NCBI GenBank assembly: GCA_964558445.1 | Contig: CAZLEA010000001.1 | Span: 146,828 to 210,827, forward strand | Direction: 5' to 3' | Length of the DNA stretch: 64,000 bases | From: CAYXVJ01 sp964558445 | GTDB taxonomy: Bacteria; Bacillota; Clostridia; Saccharofermentanales; Fastidiosipilaceae | Part shown: positions 53,158-62,261 of the stretch, one piece after another | Layout of the letters: each line of letters opens with the position of its first letter | Position numbering within the stretch: the stretch's first letter is position 1 | The notes under the pieces: model-generated | What the model saw: the letters and a program-made list of their open reading frames with translations, nothing else | What the model was told of the DNA's origin: nothing | Databases searched by the model: none | Position numbers and translations under genes: made by a program

Positions 53158-54462
53158 TTACCTTCGCCATATATCGGGGAGGCGTTCGCCTAGGCGAATC
53201 ACGCGCTCTTCTTCCATCGCCAGGTCGGCACAGAAGACCGCCAGATGCCCGTAGATCGAATCTTCCAGCGTTGTCAGAGAAGCGGATACTGCCTCGCCCT
53301 GGATTAACGAGATGAAGTCTTGGACCAAGGCGTGATCGCCGCCGCCATGTCCGCCTGATCGCTTAGAATCCAAACCGACCTCGACTCGTTCTTCCGTGTA
53401 ACCCGTATCGCTTAGGTGATCAAGACGGCGAATAACGAAGCTCTCGTCTTCGAACAGGCCTTCGATCTCTCCCGTCGTTCCGACGATATGGATGTCGCGC
53501 TCGGACTTGGCGGCTCCTCCGACCATCTGCAGTGTCGCGTTCTGTCCGCCCATGAATTGCAGCATCACCGTCTGATGGTCCACGTTATCGTGATTGCAGT
53601 CCCACACACAGCGACCATGGATATTGTCGGTTTGCAGCGATAGAACTTGATCCTCAACCGTCATCTGTTCGCGGCTGTCCGTAACGCCCCAGACATAATA
53701 AGATCGCTTGGCGCTCGACTCAATATAGTGCTTGCGCGCAGAATAACGACAACTTGCTTCGATCTCGCAATCGACAAGACAGCGCTTCCCTGCCCCAAGG
53801 GGCTTCTTATGTTCCGTAAATTGGACATCCGAGCCGAAGCTCGATACCTTCGTCGGCGTATCGCCCATAAGCCAGATCATGAGATCCACATCGTGCGAAC
53901 ACTTGGCGAGGAGCATGGACGACTTGCTCTCATGCTTGTTGCCCCATTTACCGCGCACATAGGATACGGCCGTATGATGGTAATTCACGTGTTCGGTCGC
54001 GGCGATGCTGATGATGTCGCCGATCTCATGTCGAAGCAGCGCTTCCTTGATCTCGCGGTAGAAATTCGCATAGCGAAGGACATGACAGATCATTACCTTG
54101 CTCTCATTTCTGCATGCGGCCTCGTAGAGTCGAAACATCTCCTCTTCGTCGATCGCCATCGGCTTCTCAAGCAGCATGTCATACCCTACGGCTAGCAGTG
54201 GGATCGATGTAGCCACATGATCTTGATCCATCGTGCCGTTGATGATGGCATCTGCGAGACGGCCTCTGGCGGCAAGCTCCTCTGCATTCTCGAAGCACAT
54301 CTCGTCTGAGAAGCCGAAACGTTCGGCTAATTGTTGTCTTCGCTTGACATCCGGATCCGCAACCCCGACAATCTTCAACTGATCGGGAGCAGTTTGCGCA
54401 TATTCGGCGTATACTTGTGCACGGTGGCCGGCACCGACGATTATCGCTGTTACAGCTGTCAT
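53158..54462 (-). CDS. Gfo/Idh/MocA-family oxidoreductase (second copy)
   Basis: A 434-aa NAD(P)-binding dehydrogenase-like protein, larger than and distinct from the one at 40642. The Rossmann motif is AIIVGAGHRAQVYAEYA, followed by VGVADPDVKRRQQLAERFG, ADAIINGTMDQDHV, MLLEKPMAID and the C-terminal domain with KCSHDVDLMIWLMGD. Family members oxidise or epimerise sugars, inositols and glycosides; the His of KCSHD and the Lys of EKP fit the usual active site. The substrate is unknown. It diverges from the DUF2298 gene. The ATG at 54462 gives MTAVTAIIVGAGH. Confidence 0.88.
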   Translation of the reverse strand: MTAVTAIIVGAGHRAQVYAEYAQTAPDQLKIVGVADPDVKRRQQLAERFGFSDEMCFENAEELAARGRLADAIINGTMDQDHVATSIPLLAVGYDMLLEKPMAIDEEEMFRLYEAACRNESKVMICHVLRYANFYREIKEALLRHEIGDIISIAATEHVNYHHTAVSYVRGKWGNKHESKSSMLLAKCSHDVDLMIWLMGDTPTKVSSFGSDVQFTEHKKPLGAGKRCLVDCEIEASCRYSARKHYIESSAKRSYYVWGVTDSREQMTVEDQVLSLQTDNIHGRCVWDCNHDNVDHQTVMLQFMGGQNATLQMVGGAAKSERDIHIVGTTGEIEGLFEDESFVIRRLDHLSDTGYTEERVEVGLDSKRSGGHGGGDHALVQDFISLIQGEAVSASLTTLEDSIYGHLAVFCADLAMEEERVIRLGERLPDIWRR

Positions 54463-54571
54463 GTTTCACCTATTCTTCATTATATGTTCTGATATGTTCC
54501 GGCTTCTCGCTTCAAATAACGGCTATACTATTCTATACACTCATCTATATACTCAGCAGGAGGTCTCGTGT

Positions 54572-57169
54572 ATGCCAAACCGCAAGCCGCTAAGCAACAA
54601 GGATAGCAATCCGTACACTAGCATCACAGATGCAATACTGAACGGGCGGGTGCTTGCAGCCCTCTCCTTGTTGGTCATCTGTCTGGCCGTACCGACGATA
54701 CAATTCGGTGATGACGGTCCAAGGTGGTTTATCTGGACAATCGGTTTACTATCTATCGCCCTGCCAACTCTACCGCTTTCGCTGGCGATTTTCAAGCGGC
54801 ACAAGGCGGTATCAGGCCCCTTCTCGCTTGCGATCGGACTCCTGCTGATTTCTTATACTTCGTGGACATCTGCTTATTTGCATATACTGCCGTTTCGAAG
54901 ATGGTCTATCGTCCTCATCTATCTTGTTCTCTTGCTGATTGTTTGGGGGCGCCGCAGCAATCGCGAGGCCGTTCGAGAGGCAATACTCGAACGAGACTTC
55001 CTCACTCCCGCCCTATTGTTCGCAAGCCTCTTCGTCTTGACGCTTGCGGCTTGGACCTATGTGCGCGGTTTGATGCCCAAGGCGGAGGGGCTGGAGAAGT
55101 TCATGGACTACGGCTTCATGATGAGCATGTGGCGAAGCGACTATCTGCCTGCCAAGGATATCTGGTTGGCCGGTCAACCGATCAATTACTACTACTACGG
55201 ACAATTCGTCTACACCATGCTCTCGAAGTTTATGAATATCATGCCGATGTATAGCTACAATCTAGGTATGGCCTCCACCATGGCCTATGTAGTGGTGCTC
55301 GCTGCCGCACTCGGTTGGTTGCTCTTCAAGATGGCTATAGGACAATACCGAGAGCGTTTCACGACACTCTGGCAAACACTTGCTGCAGGTTTCGCAGCCT
55401 TCTTCGTTGCAATCGCGGGGAACAGTCATGCCTTCTTCTACGCTGACAATGCGCCGGGTCAGGGGCTGCTTCGCTGGCTATCCGATCGCGGTATCGAGGT
55501 GGGGAGTTTGGCTAGCTTCTACTTTGCCGACTCGACGCGCTATATCGGGTACAATCCCGACACAGCAGACAAGACCATACACGAGTTCCCCTATTATTCC
55601 TTCCTCGTGGCCGATCTGCACGCGCACGTTGCGAACACGGTCTTCGTCCTCTTGTTGCTGGGCATCTTGCTTGCTTACTACGATCGCAAGCAGTTGCTGA
55701 TTCTGCCGGTGGATCACGACTCGGCCGTGATGGATCCCAAATCCTTCCTGAGGCAGTCTCTTGCCATCTGGCGTCGTCTGCTGACGGAGCCTACGGTCTT
55801 GATCGCAGGTCTCTTGCTCGCCGCCTTCATGATGTGTAACTTCTGGGATTTCGCAATCTACTTGGTCGTCATCGCCTTCGTCTTCGTCTCACGCAATCTG
55901 CGAGATGAAGAACAGGCAGGAGGTCCTGTCGGTCTCGCAGAACTGTTGATCGTATTGTTCGCCTTATTCTTCCCCTTCCTCGCTGTCGACAATCCGCTGG
56001 TAGCGCTGCTCGGTTATGCGCTGGCCGTCTTGATCGCCTTCTTGCTAATGAGATTTCGAAGAAACGCCTTCTCCAGAGGCGGCTTGCAACTTGCTTCCCT
56101 CTTTTTCCTCGCCCACTTCTTCGCCTATCCGTTCAACCGGCAATTCGAAGCAATCTCCAAGAGCATACGGCTAACGACGAATCAATCAACCCCGCAGCAG
56201 CTCATGATTCTCTGGGGCGGGCATATTCTGCTGGTCTTGCTGACTTGTATCTTCTTGACCCTCGTCAAGAACCGCCAGAAGAGAGAGACCCTCGAGCAGG
56301 GTTTCCTCGAACGGATGGATGGCTCCTGGGTGGTGATCTTACTTGCAATCTCGGGTATCGGGCTCGTGATCGCTCCGGAAATCCTCTATGTCAGAGACAT
56401 CTATGAGGCGAATTACGCACGGGCGAATACGATGTTTAAGTTCACGTATCAGGCGTTTATCCTCATGAGCCTTGTTCTTGCGGTGCTTTTGCCTCTATTG
56501 TTGGCCTATGGCTACAAGGCCGTACATAAGAAGTTCAAATGGTTTAATGCCTTGGTTTACGGTGTCTCGGTGCTCGCCACCCTATCGCTCTATATCATGC
56601 CGGCATACTATCCGTTTGTTGCGACTTCCGGCTGGGTACCCAATCCGAAGACTAGCGAGTGGCAGGGCCTGGATGCGCAAGCCTGGATGAATAGCGCCTA
56701 TGCAATCTCCGGTAGCGTGAATCATGAGACAAGGACTTATGACTTATCCGTCGACTCGGCTGCGATCAAGTGGCTAAACGAGCACGTCTCGGGCCAACCT
56801 ACGATCCTCGAAGCTGCGGGGCACTCCTACACACATCTCAACCGCATCTCAGCCTACACCGGCCTACCGACCGTCATGGGCTGGGAGACGCATGAGTGGC
56901 TCTGGCGAACGTCCAAGACAAATGCGAACGCGTACAGCGACGTCGTCTGGCCGAAACAAACGGATGTGGAAACAGTTTACAATTGGTCCGATCCGGAGCG
57001 GGCGCTTGGCGTTCTTAGAGACCTCGAGGTAGAGTACATCATCATCGGCGAACTCGAATTGCTTCGCTACCCGGACATGGACCTGGATCAACTACTCTCG
57101 CTTGGCGAAACGGTCTTCCACCAAGGTCTGATGCGTATTGTCCAAATCAACCCTTATACGTTAGGATAA
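54572..57169 (+). CDS. DUF2298-family multi-pass membrane protein
   Basis: An 865-aa integral membrane protein with about 14 hydrophobic segments. It carries the PINYYYYGQF motif that names the YYY domain, plus DSTRYIGYNP and FPYYSFLVADLHAHV, all typical of DUF2298. The family is found in Chloroflexi, archaea and some Firmicutes and resembles GT-C-type membrane glycosyltransferases, but its function is not established. The C-terminal part ends with a soluble domain (WEAAGHSYTHLNRISAYTGL-type text; GWETHEWLWR). I chose the ATG at 54572 (MPNRKPLSNK) because AGGAGG precedes it; the frame is open from 54461 without similarity. Confidence 0.88.
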   Translation: MPNRKPLSNKDSNPYTSITDAILNGRVLAALSLLVICLAVPTIQFGDDGPRWFIWTIGLLSIALPTLPLSLAIFKRHKAVSGPFSLAIGLLLISYTSWTSAYLHILPFRRWSIVLIYLVLLLIVWGRRSNREAVREAILERDFLTPALLFASLFVLTLAAWTYVRGLMPKAEGLEKFMDYGFMMSMWRSDYLPAKDIWLAGQPINYYYYGQFVYTMLSKFMNIMPMYSYNLGMASTMAYVVVLAAALGWLLFKMAIGQYRERFTTLWQTLAAGFAAFFVAIAGNSHAFFYADNAPGQGLLRWLSDRGIEVGSLASFYFADSTRYIGYNPDTADKTIHEFPYYSFLVADLHAHVANTVFVLLLLGILLAYYDRKQLLILPVDHDSAVMDPKSFLRQSLAIWRRLLTEPTVLIAGLLLAAFMMCNFWDFAIYLVVIAFVFVSRNLRDEEQAGGPVGLAELLIVLFALFFPFLAVDNPLVALLGYALAVLIAFLLMRFRRNAFSRGGLQLASLFFLAHFFAYPFNRQFEAISKSIRLTTNQSTPQQLMILWGGHILLVLLTCIFLTLVKNRQKRETLEQGFLERMDGSWVVILLAISGIGLVIAPEILYVRDIYEANYARANTMFKFTYQAFILMSLVLAVLLPLLLAYGYKAVHKKFKWFNALVYGVSVLATLSLYIMPAYYPFVATSGWVPNPKTSEWQGLDAQAWMNSAYAISGSVNHETRTYDLSVDSAAIKWLNEHVSGQPTILEAAGHSYTHLNRISAYTGLPTVMGWETHEWLWRTSKTNANAYSDVVWPKQTDVETVYNWSDPERALGVLRDLEVEYIIIGELELLRYPDMDLDQLLSLGETVFHQGLMRIVQINPYTLG

Positions 57170-57203
57170 GCTTATCACCTGTCTCAAGAAAGGCTAGAAG
57201 ATT

Positions 57204-57953
57204 ATGAACAACAAATTGTCATTGACAGAAGACTTCAAACGAATCGGCATCGACCCCAAGGGTACACTCTGGCTGCACATGTCTCTGAAGTCACTCGGTC
57301 CGATCGAGGGCGGCGCAGAGACCTTCATCGACGCACTGATGGATTACATGCAAGACGGTCTCCTGGTTCTACCGACGCATACCTGGGCTTACGTGAACGC
57401 GAAGCAGCCCATCTACCTGATCGACGAGACACCGTCTTGTATCGGTATTGTACCGGACCTCTTCCGCAAGCGAAGCGGCGTTCACCGCAGCCTACATCCG
57501 ACCCACTCCGTAGCAGCTTACGGTCGTGAAGCCGAGGCCTTCGTTACGGGGCAAACTGCCTTCAATACACCCTGTCACCCGGACTCTTGCTACGGCGAAT
57601 TGATGAAGCGAAATGCGGACGTGCTCTTGATCGGCGTGAACTTCGCAAGAAATACGCTCGTTCACTGTATCGAAGAGATCGTCGATATACCCAAGCGCCT
57701 GACAGCAGAGCAAGAAGAACTCTACTCGGTCGACCACGAGGGGAAGAAGCATCCTTGCTTCCAGCATCGCCATATCGGCTCGATCTCCGAGAATTATCCT
57801 CGTATGGAAGAGACCTTCCGTAAACAAGGTAGGATGCAAACCGTTCGCATCGCAGACGCCGACACCCTCTATTTCAAGGCAGGAGATCTCTTGGACACCA
57901 CGCTCGGACTACTAGCTGAGAATCCGGGTATATTCGATAACTTGGAAGAGTAA
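57204..57953 (+). CDS. AAC(3)-family N-acetyltransferase
   Basis: A 249-aa protein of the aminoglycoside 3-N-acetyltransferase (Antibiotic_NAT) family. Marks are GTLWLHMSLKSLGPIEGGA at the N-terminus, LVLPTHTWAYVN, and the active-site region RSLHPTHSVAAYG with its His, followed by GVNFARNTLVHCIEE. Chromosomal relatives include real resistance enzymes, but others acetylate amino sugars or act on secondary metabolites, so resistance should not be assumed. It lies 34 bases after the DUF2298 gene on the same strand and is probably co-transcribed, which hints at a role with a cell-surface glycan. Confidence 0.87.
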   Translation: MNNKLSLTEDFKRIGIDPKGTLWLHMSLKSLGPIEGGAETFIDALMDYMQDGLLVLPTHTWAYVNAKQPIYLIDETPSCIGIVPDLFRKRSGVHRSLHPTHSVAAYGREAEAFVTGQTAFNTPCHPDSCYGELMKRNADVLLIGVNFARNTLVHCIEEIVDIPKRLTAEQEELYSVDHEGKKHPCFQHRHIGSISENYPRMEETFRKQGRMQTVRIADADTLYFKAGDLLDTTLGLLAENPGIFDNLEE

Positions 57954-58009
57954 GAATTGTAATCATCTAAACCGCTAGCTCAAAACCGTTGCTGCACAGA
58001 TGATGCACA

Positions 58010-58041
58010 AATGCCGCTCCGATCAAGATCGAAGCGGCATT
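58010..58041. terminator. Bidirectional terminator
   Basis: AATGCCGCT and AGCGGCATT (9 bp) with an inner CGATC/GATCG stem lie between the AAC(3)-like gene (+) and the LysM gene (-). On the plus strand the tail is CTGCTTGTTTCATATTTG, on the minus strand TGTGC. Confidence 0.75.
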
Positions 58042-58068
58042 CTGCTTGTTTCATATTTGTTGACTTAC

Positions 58069-60004
58069 TTACTCGGCAGGCAAGATTAATTCTTGACCCT
58101 CTTGGATGAAGTCCTCGGAATCGAAGCCGTTTAGGTTGGCAATCTTCTCAATGTAGCTGAAATCGCCACCATAGAGCTTCTCGACAATACTGAACAGTGT
58201 ATCGCCTGCCTGTACAACGTANNNNNNNNNNNNNNNNNNNNNNNNNNNNNNNNNNNNNNNNNNNNNNNNNNNNNNNNNNNNNNNNNNNNNNNNNNNNNNN
58301 NNNNNNNNNNNNNNNNNNNNNGGTTGTGGTCGGCGCTGTTGGCGTCGGCGTCGCTTCGCTCGGAGCTTCATTCGACTCGGTCGGTGTAGGCTCCGCGTCA
58401 TCCGATTCTGACGGTGTCTCACTGGACTCGGTCGCTTCCGATGTCGACTCCGTAGCTTCGCTACTCGATTCAATCGTATCGCTGCTATCGCTGACGAGCG
58501 GGGTCGATTCACCCACTAGCGTGTCGCTCGGCAAACTCGGGTTTGTCTCCCCGCCCTTGCCGCCTGTCGCCAGGCTCTTGATGATGAAGAAGAGCAAGAT
58601 GACGGCTACGACAGCCAGTGCTGCAACCGCAATCTTCTTGGCTCTGTCGCGATCGCCATACGTATCGCCATAAACAGAAGCTGCTTCATCGTCCCAGTCG
58701 TCATCGCTGTAGAGACCTTGATCCCCCTCGAACTGCTCGGGCGTCTCGGCTGCATAGATCGGTGTCTGATCCAGGTCGTCGTAATCATCGTGTGCGGAAC
58801 CGAAACCGCTGTAATCGATACCGCCATCTGCAGAATCGTCTTGGCTGAGATCTTGGTAGAAGTCCGTACGCTGTGCGTCATCTTGCAACTCGGGTTCTTG
58901 TACCTCTGCCTCGCTCTCACTGTTCGAGAAGTGTTGCTGAAGCTTCGCCTCCGCGAACGGATCGGACAGATCCACGAAGCTTGTCGTCTCATCACTTGTA
59001 TAGGTATCGGCTTCGGTCGGCAAAGGCGCATCCATGGCTGGCAGATCCATCGCAGGCTTGGTGTCGGCCATGGCGATCTCGTCTTCTTGGGGCGCTAGCG
59101 GCTTGGCCTTCGGTGCGGGCGGTGCCTTGTAGGGATCTTCGAACCCGGCGAAGAGACTCTCTGTGTTCTTCGAGCCGGTGCGGTCGGTGATTCTGGAGGT
59201 GAAGCCCTTGGCCAGAGTCGCGCGACCGAGGCGATCGACGTTTGTGATGTCCTCGACGAAACCGATCATGAATTGCATGGAGATGTGTTCGTTCTCGCTG
59301 GCAGCCAGATCCATGATCATGCCCGCCGCCTCGCTCTGATCCTCGGCGAGGTCCAGAATGCGAAGCATCTGGCGTTGTCCGATCGCCTCCATCACTTCCT
59401 TGTTGCACATGATGATGCAATCATCTTGCTTCAATTGTGCGATGTTGGAATAGCGGATCGTGCCTGCGATGCCGGCCGAGAAATCGTTCATGTTCGCGAC
59501 CTTGCGGCCGTTACCATCGATCGCCTCGAGCGGGTACTCGTCTTGTGTCAGAGGATAGAGCGTCTCGTCACGATAGAGGTAGGCACAGCCGCGTCCCAGG
59601 GTTATCGCGGCCATCTCTCCGTCCTTGATAATGATGCCCGAGAAATAGGGCTGGCGGATTGCCGCATCGGCCAGAGTCAGTCGTCCGGCTACGTTCACCA
59701 CGCACTCGGCCAATTCGTTTATCTCATAATCGATGTTACGTCGATTGTTCTTCTTCAGATCGTTTGCAATTTGGTCCAAAAACTGTCGGTTGCCATCGTT
59801 GTTATGTGTCTCACTGCGACTGCCGTGCGAAGAGGCATATACAGCAAAAAAGGATCCTCGATCATCGCGATCCAGTGTGATATCGGCGAACTGTTCTTCA
59901 CGTCGCCCAGCAATCCGGCCGTCCAAGTAAAATGCATCAACCGCACCTACGCTCGGTGTATACCGTGCGGTAACAGTTGTTGCGAGCCTCGTATTCCTGG
60001 CCAT
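58069..60004 (-). CDS. PP2C-like (pseudo)phosphatase with TM helix and extracellular LysM domain
   Basis: A single gene broken by an assembly gap. Residues 1-250 resemble a PP2C phosphatase, but the metal-ligand Asp positions appear lost: DGMGG reads ASSHG (56-61), GDSRAYL reads GRGCAYL (137-143), CSDG reads CNKE (200-203). Then follow an acidic linker (285-450), one transmembrane helix (455-477, KKIAVAALAVVAVILLFFII) and a Ser/Thr/Glu-rich outer stretch. After the gap, a LysM domain (YVVQAGDTLFSIVEKLYGG) ends in LILPAE. The two sides of the gap are in different frames, so the true gap is not 100 bases (mod 3). The domain order suggests a wall-sensing protein with a cytoplasmic regulatory domain. 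ATG at 60004; ribosome site AGGA. Confidence 0.8.
58222..58321. other. Assembly gap (100 N) within the LysM protein gene
   Basis: Exactly 100 unknown bases at a low-complexity Thr/Pro/Ser stretch. The reading frames on the two sides do not agree, so the real missing length differs from 100 by something not divisible by three. Confidence 0.95.
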
Positions 60005-60210
60005 TTGGGTCCTCCCGGTCTAGTGGAGCAAGTAGCTCCCTTATCGTTATAATCTGCGTTCATGCAGGAAGTATATATCAATCATTACAGCCAAAAAGCA
60101 TACACTTGCCACATCCAAAGTTCAAGCGCGCTTGGCTACCTGCTATTGTATCACAGCGCTTGATCCGGGCGAGCTTGCAAACTTACAATTCGTTAACGTT
60201 TAACCAATTT

Positions 60211-62244
60211 TTACAACTTCGAGAAATGCTTGCTGTTGAATACCATGCCGATCATGTCGACACGGCCTTCTCTGAACCGCTGCTTCATCTTGGCCTCAAG
60301 CGAACTCTGCCGATCCTTCTCCGTATCTGCCAAGGTCGCCCGCATCAAATCCGCGGTTCCCGTCAAACGATAAAACGAGATCCCGATCAGTTCTTCATGC
60401 GTCTTGATCTTATAGAGTTCATCTAAGAACTCGGCTTCCACACCCAACGCCAGCGCATAAGTGAATAGCGTAATTATGCTGTCAGTCGGCGGTTGCTCCA
60501 CGGCAGGCAAGCTTGCAAACCGGGTCAAATAACGCCTGAACATCAGCGTATGATGCAGCGTCCAGTGCCCGATACCGGAGAGTGAGCGAATATTCAGGGT
60601 CAATACACCCATCAGGACACCCGGTATCAAGATCAGCCAAGAGAACCAGCTCAACGTCAGGACAAACGATACGATAGCCAATACGACATACAATACACTC
60701 ATCAAACTTAGCAGGATCGTACGCCGAAGATGCTTATCGAATAAACCCTTGGCCGCCAGTTCGTCCTTGACACTCTGCGCGTACTCGGCGATGAAGCGAT
60801 AGTAAGTAGATGAGTGCTCATGTGTCCGACTCATCTTCTCGAGTACGGCAGGCGAGAAACCGTCCAGTGTACGATTCAAGTCTCGCATGTGTTTGTAGAC
60901 AATCATCTGGTGAGGATTCAAATAGACTGCGCCCTTGCGACCAAAAACCATCCAGCGACCGGTCAACGAATCGAAACTTGGCTGCAAGAGTGCCTCGGCC
61001 TCCTCTTCGGACAAGCCATCCGGTAAGACGGGTTCTGCAAGCACGAAGATATTCTTGTCATAATGCAGCAATCCCATGCCAACCAATGCGATCATGACGG
61101 CATAGATATCTTGGCCGGTCACCTTGCGTTTGACCAGGAAACTAAGACCGGAGAGCGAGATGCCAAGGGGCGGATACTTCATGTAGGGCCCAAGCTTGTC
61201 CCTGCGACCTCGCATCACATCGGTGAAATGTATGGTGGCGGCCACCAAGAAGGCCAAGGCTGCCAGAACAACAGCTATATAGAAGAAACTCTGATCAAAC
61301 CAAGAGCTTACAGCACCCACGGCTTGCTCGCGGCGGGAAATCTCCTCCAACTCTTGGTCAAGCGACGGTAATATATCCGAGTTCTCCGTATAAGGGACAG
61401 ACATAAACAGCGATTCGGGATAGGCCAGCACTAATTCAAATCCGTAGTTGGCCGGTACGTCGAAGACTTCTACACTGACTGCACGACGCTCTTCGGTGAT
61501 ACTATAGCGAACCGGTTTCTGCCAGCGGTAGAAGGGATAAGACTCGAAATCAATCGACTCATCGCTCGACCCTTCCGGGAATAAGAATTCGGCCTTCAGA
61601 TGCGTGATCGGATAATCGAACTCATCATCGATGATATAACGACGGAGCAGACCGGCATCCGGATAGCGATCCAGGGCACCCGTCAGGCTATAAGCCAGAT
61701 TCAACTTCACAAGACTGCCCTTACGAAACGAATAGATGATATGAAGGCTCTCCCTCCCACTACTTCGGATCAACTGATACTTGGGCGTTTGTGAAGATTG
61801 TACGTTTGTCCGATCCTCCGACTCACCGTTCTTGCGTGTGACATCGATCGGCATACCGTAGCCCTCGCCCGTATCGATCGACATGCTGAGAGCTGTCATC
61901 TCTGCATTGATCGCCTGGGAGAAATCGTAGACCAGAACAAGCGAGCTCATCTCGCTATGGATCGTGAGATCTATCGATTCTTGAACCAGAATATCGCCGT
62001 TCTCCATGACTGTATGTGTCATCAGAGCATCGTCGATTCTGGCCGGAGCACTCTCGGAATCCAGGTTCAGGGGCTTGCGCTCATCCGCGTTTATACCGGA
62101 GCCTATACACAGACAGAACACAAACAAGCCTAGTACAAATAGGCTTGTTCGTCTGAATCGATTCGCTCTTGTTCTTACTTGCTTCTGTCCCACGGTGCTC
62201 TTGCTACCCACACGCTTCCTGCAATATTCTGCCAATGCCCTCAT
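60211..62244 (-). CDS. DUF2207-like membrane protein
   Basis: A 677-aa exported membrane protein. A basic N-terminus and one hydrophobic segment (TSLFVLGLFVFCLCIGSG) precede an extracytoplasmic beta-rich domain with MENGDILVQESIDL, the pattern of DUF2207 proteins. Further membrane segments (FFYIAVVLAALAFLVAATIHF; SVLYVVLAIVSFVLTLSWFS, partly quoted) and a cytoplasmic C-terminus follow. Function of the family is unknown. I chose the ATG at 62244, which lies 17 bases after the serine dehydratase stop codon; an upstream TTG at 62286 would overlap that gene. The 206 bases between it and the LysM gene hold only a small GGAGC-AAGTA-GCTCC hairpin (near 60020-60034). Confidence 0.72.
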   Translation of the reverse strand: MRALAEYCRKRVGSKSTVGQKQVRTRANRFRRTSLFVLGLFVFCLCIGSGINADERKPLNLDSESAPARIDDALMTHTVMENGDILVQESIDLTIHSEMSSLVLVYDFSQAINAEMTALSMSIDTGEGYGMPIDVTRKNGESEDRTNVQSSQTPKYQLIRSSGRESLHIIYSFRKGSLVKLNLAYSLTGALDRYPDAGLLRRYIIDDEFDYPITHLKAEFLFPEGSSDESIDFESYPFYRWQKPVRYSITEERRAVSVEVFDVPANYGFELVLAYPESLFMSVPYTENSDILPSLDQELEEISRREQAVGAVSSWFDQSFFYIAVVLAALAFLVAATIHFTDVMRGRRDKLGPYMKYPPLGISLSGLSFLVKRKVTGQDIYAVMIALVGMGLLHYDKNIFVLAEPVLPDGLSEEEAEALLQPSFDSLTGRWMVFGRKGAVYLNPHQMIVYKHMRDLNRTLDGFSPAVLEKMSRTHEHSSTYYRFIAEYAQSVKDELAAKGLFDKHLRRTILLSLMSVLYVVLAIVSFVLTLSWFSWLILIPGVLMGVLTLNIRSLSGIGHWTLHHTLMFRRYLTRFASLPAVEQPPTDSIITLFTYALALGVEAEFLDELYKIKTHEELIGISFYRLTGTADLMRATLADTEKDRQSSLEAKMKQRFREGRVDMIGMVFNSKHFSKL

Positions 62245-62261
62245 TCTACCATATGCTTCTA

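Noticed and set aside
57204..57953. Aminoglycoside resistance gene
   Set aside because: The fold family is clear but most chromosomal members are not shown to confer resistance, and there is no mobile or resistance context.
58148..58512. Two separate genes on either side of the 58222-58321 gap
   Set aside because: The Ser/Thr-rich stalk before the gap and the LysM domain after it, with no start signal for the latter, fit one protein; the frame change is explained by the arbitrary gap length.
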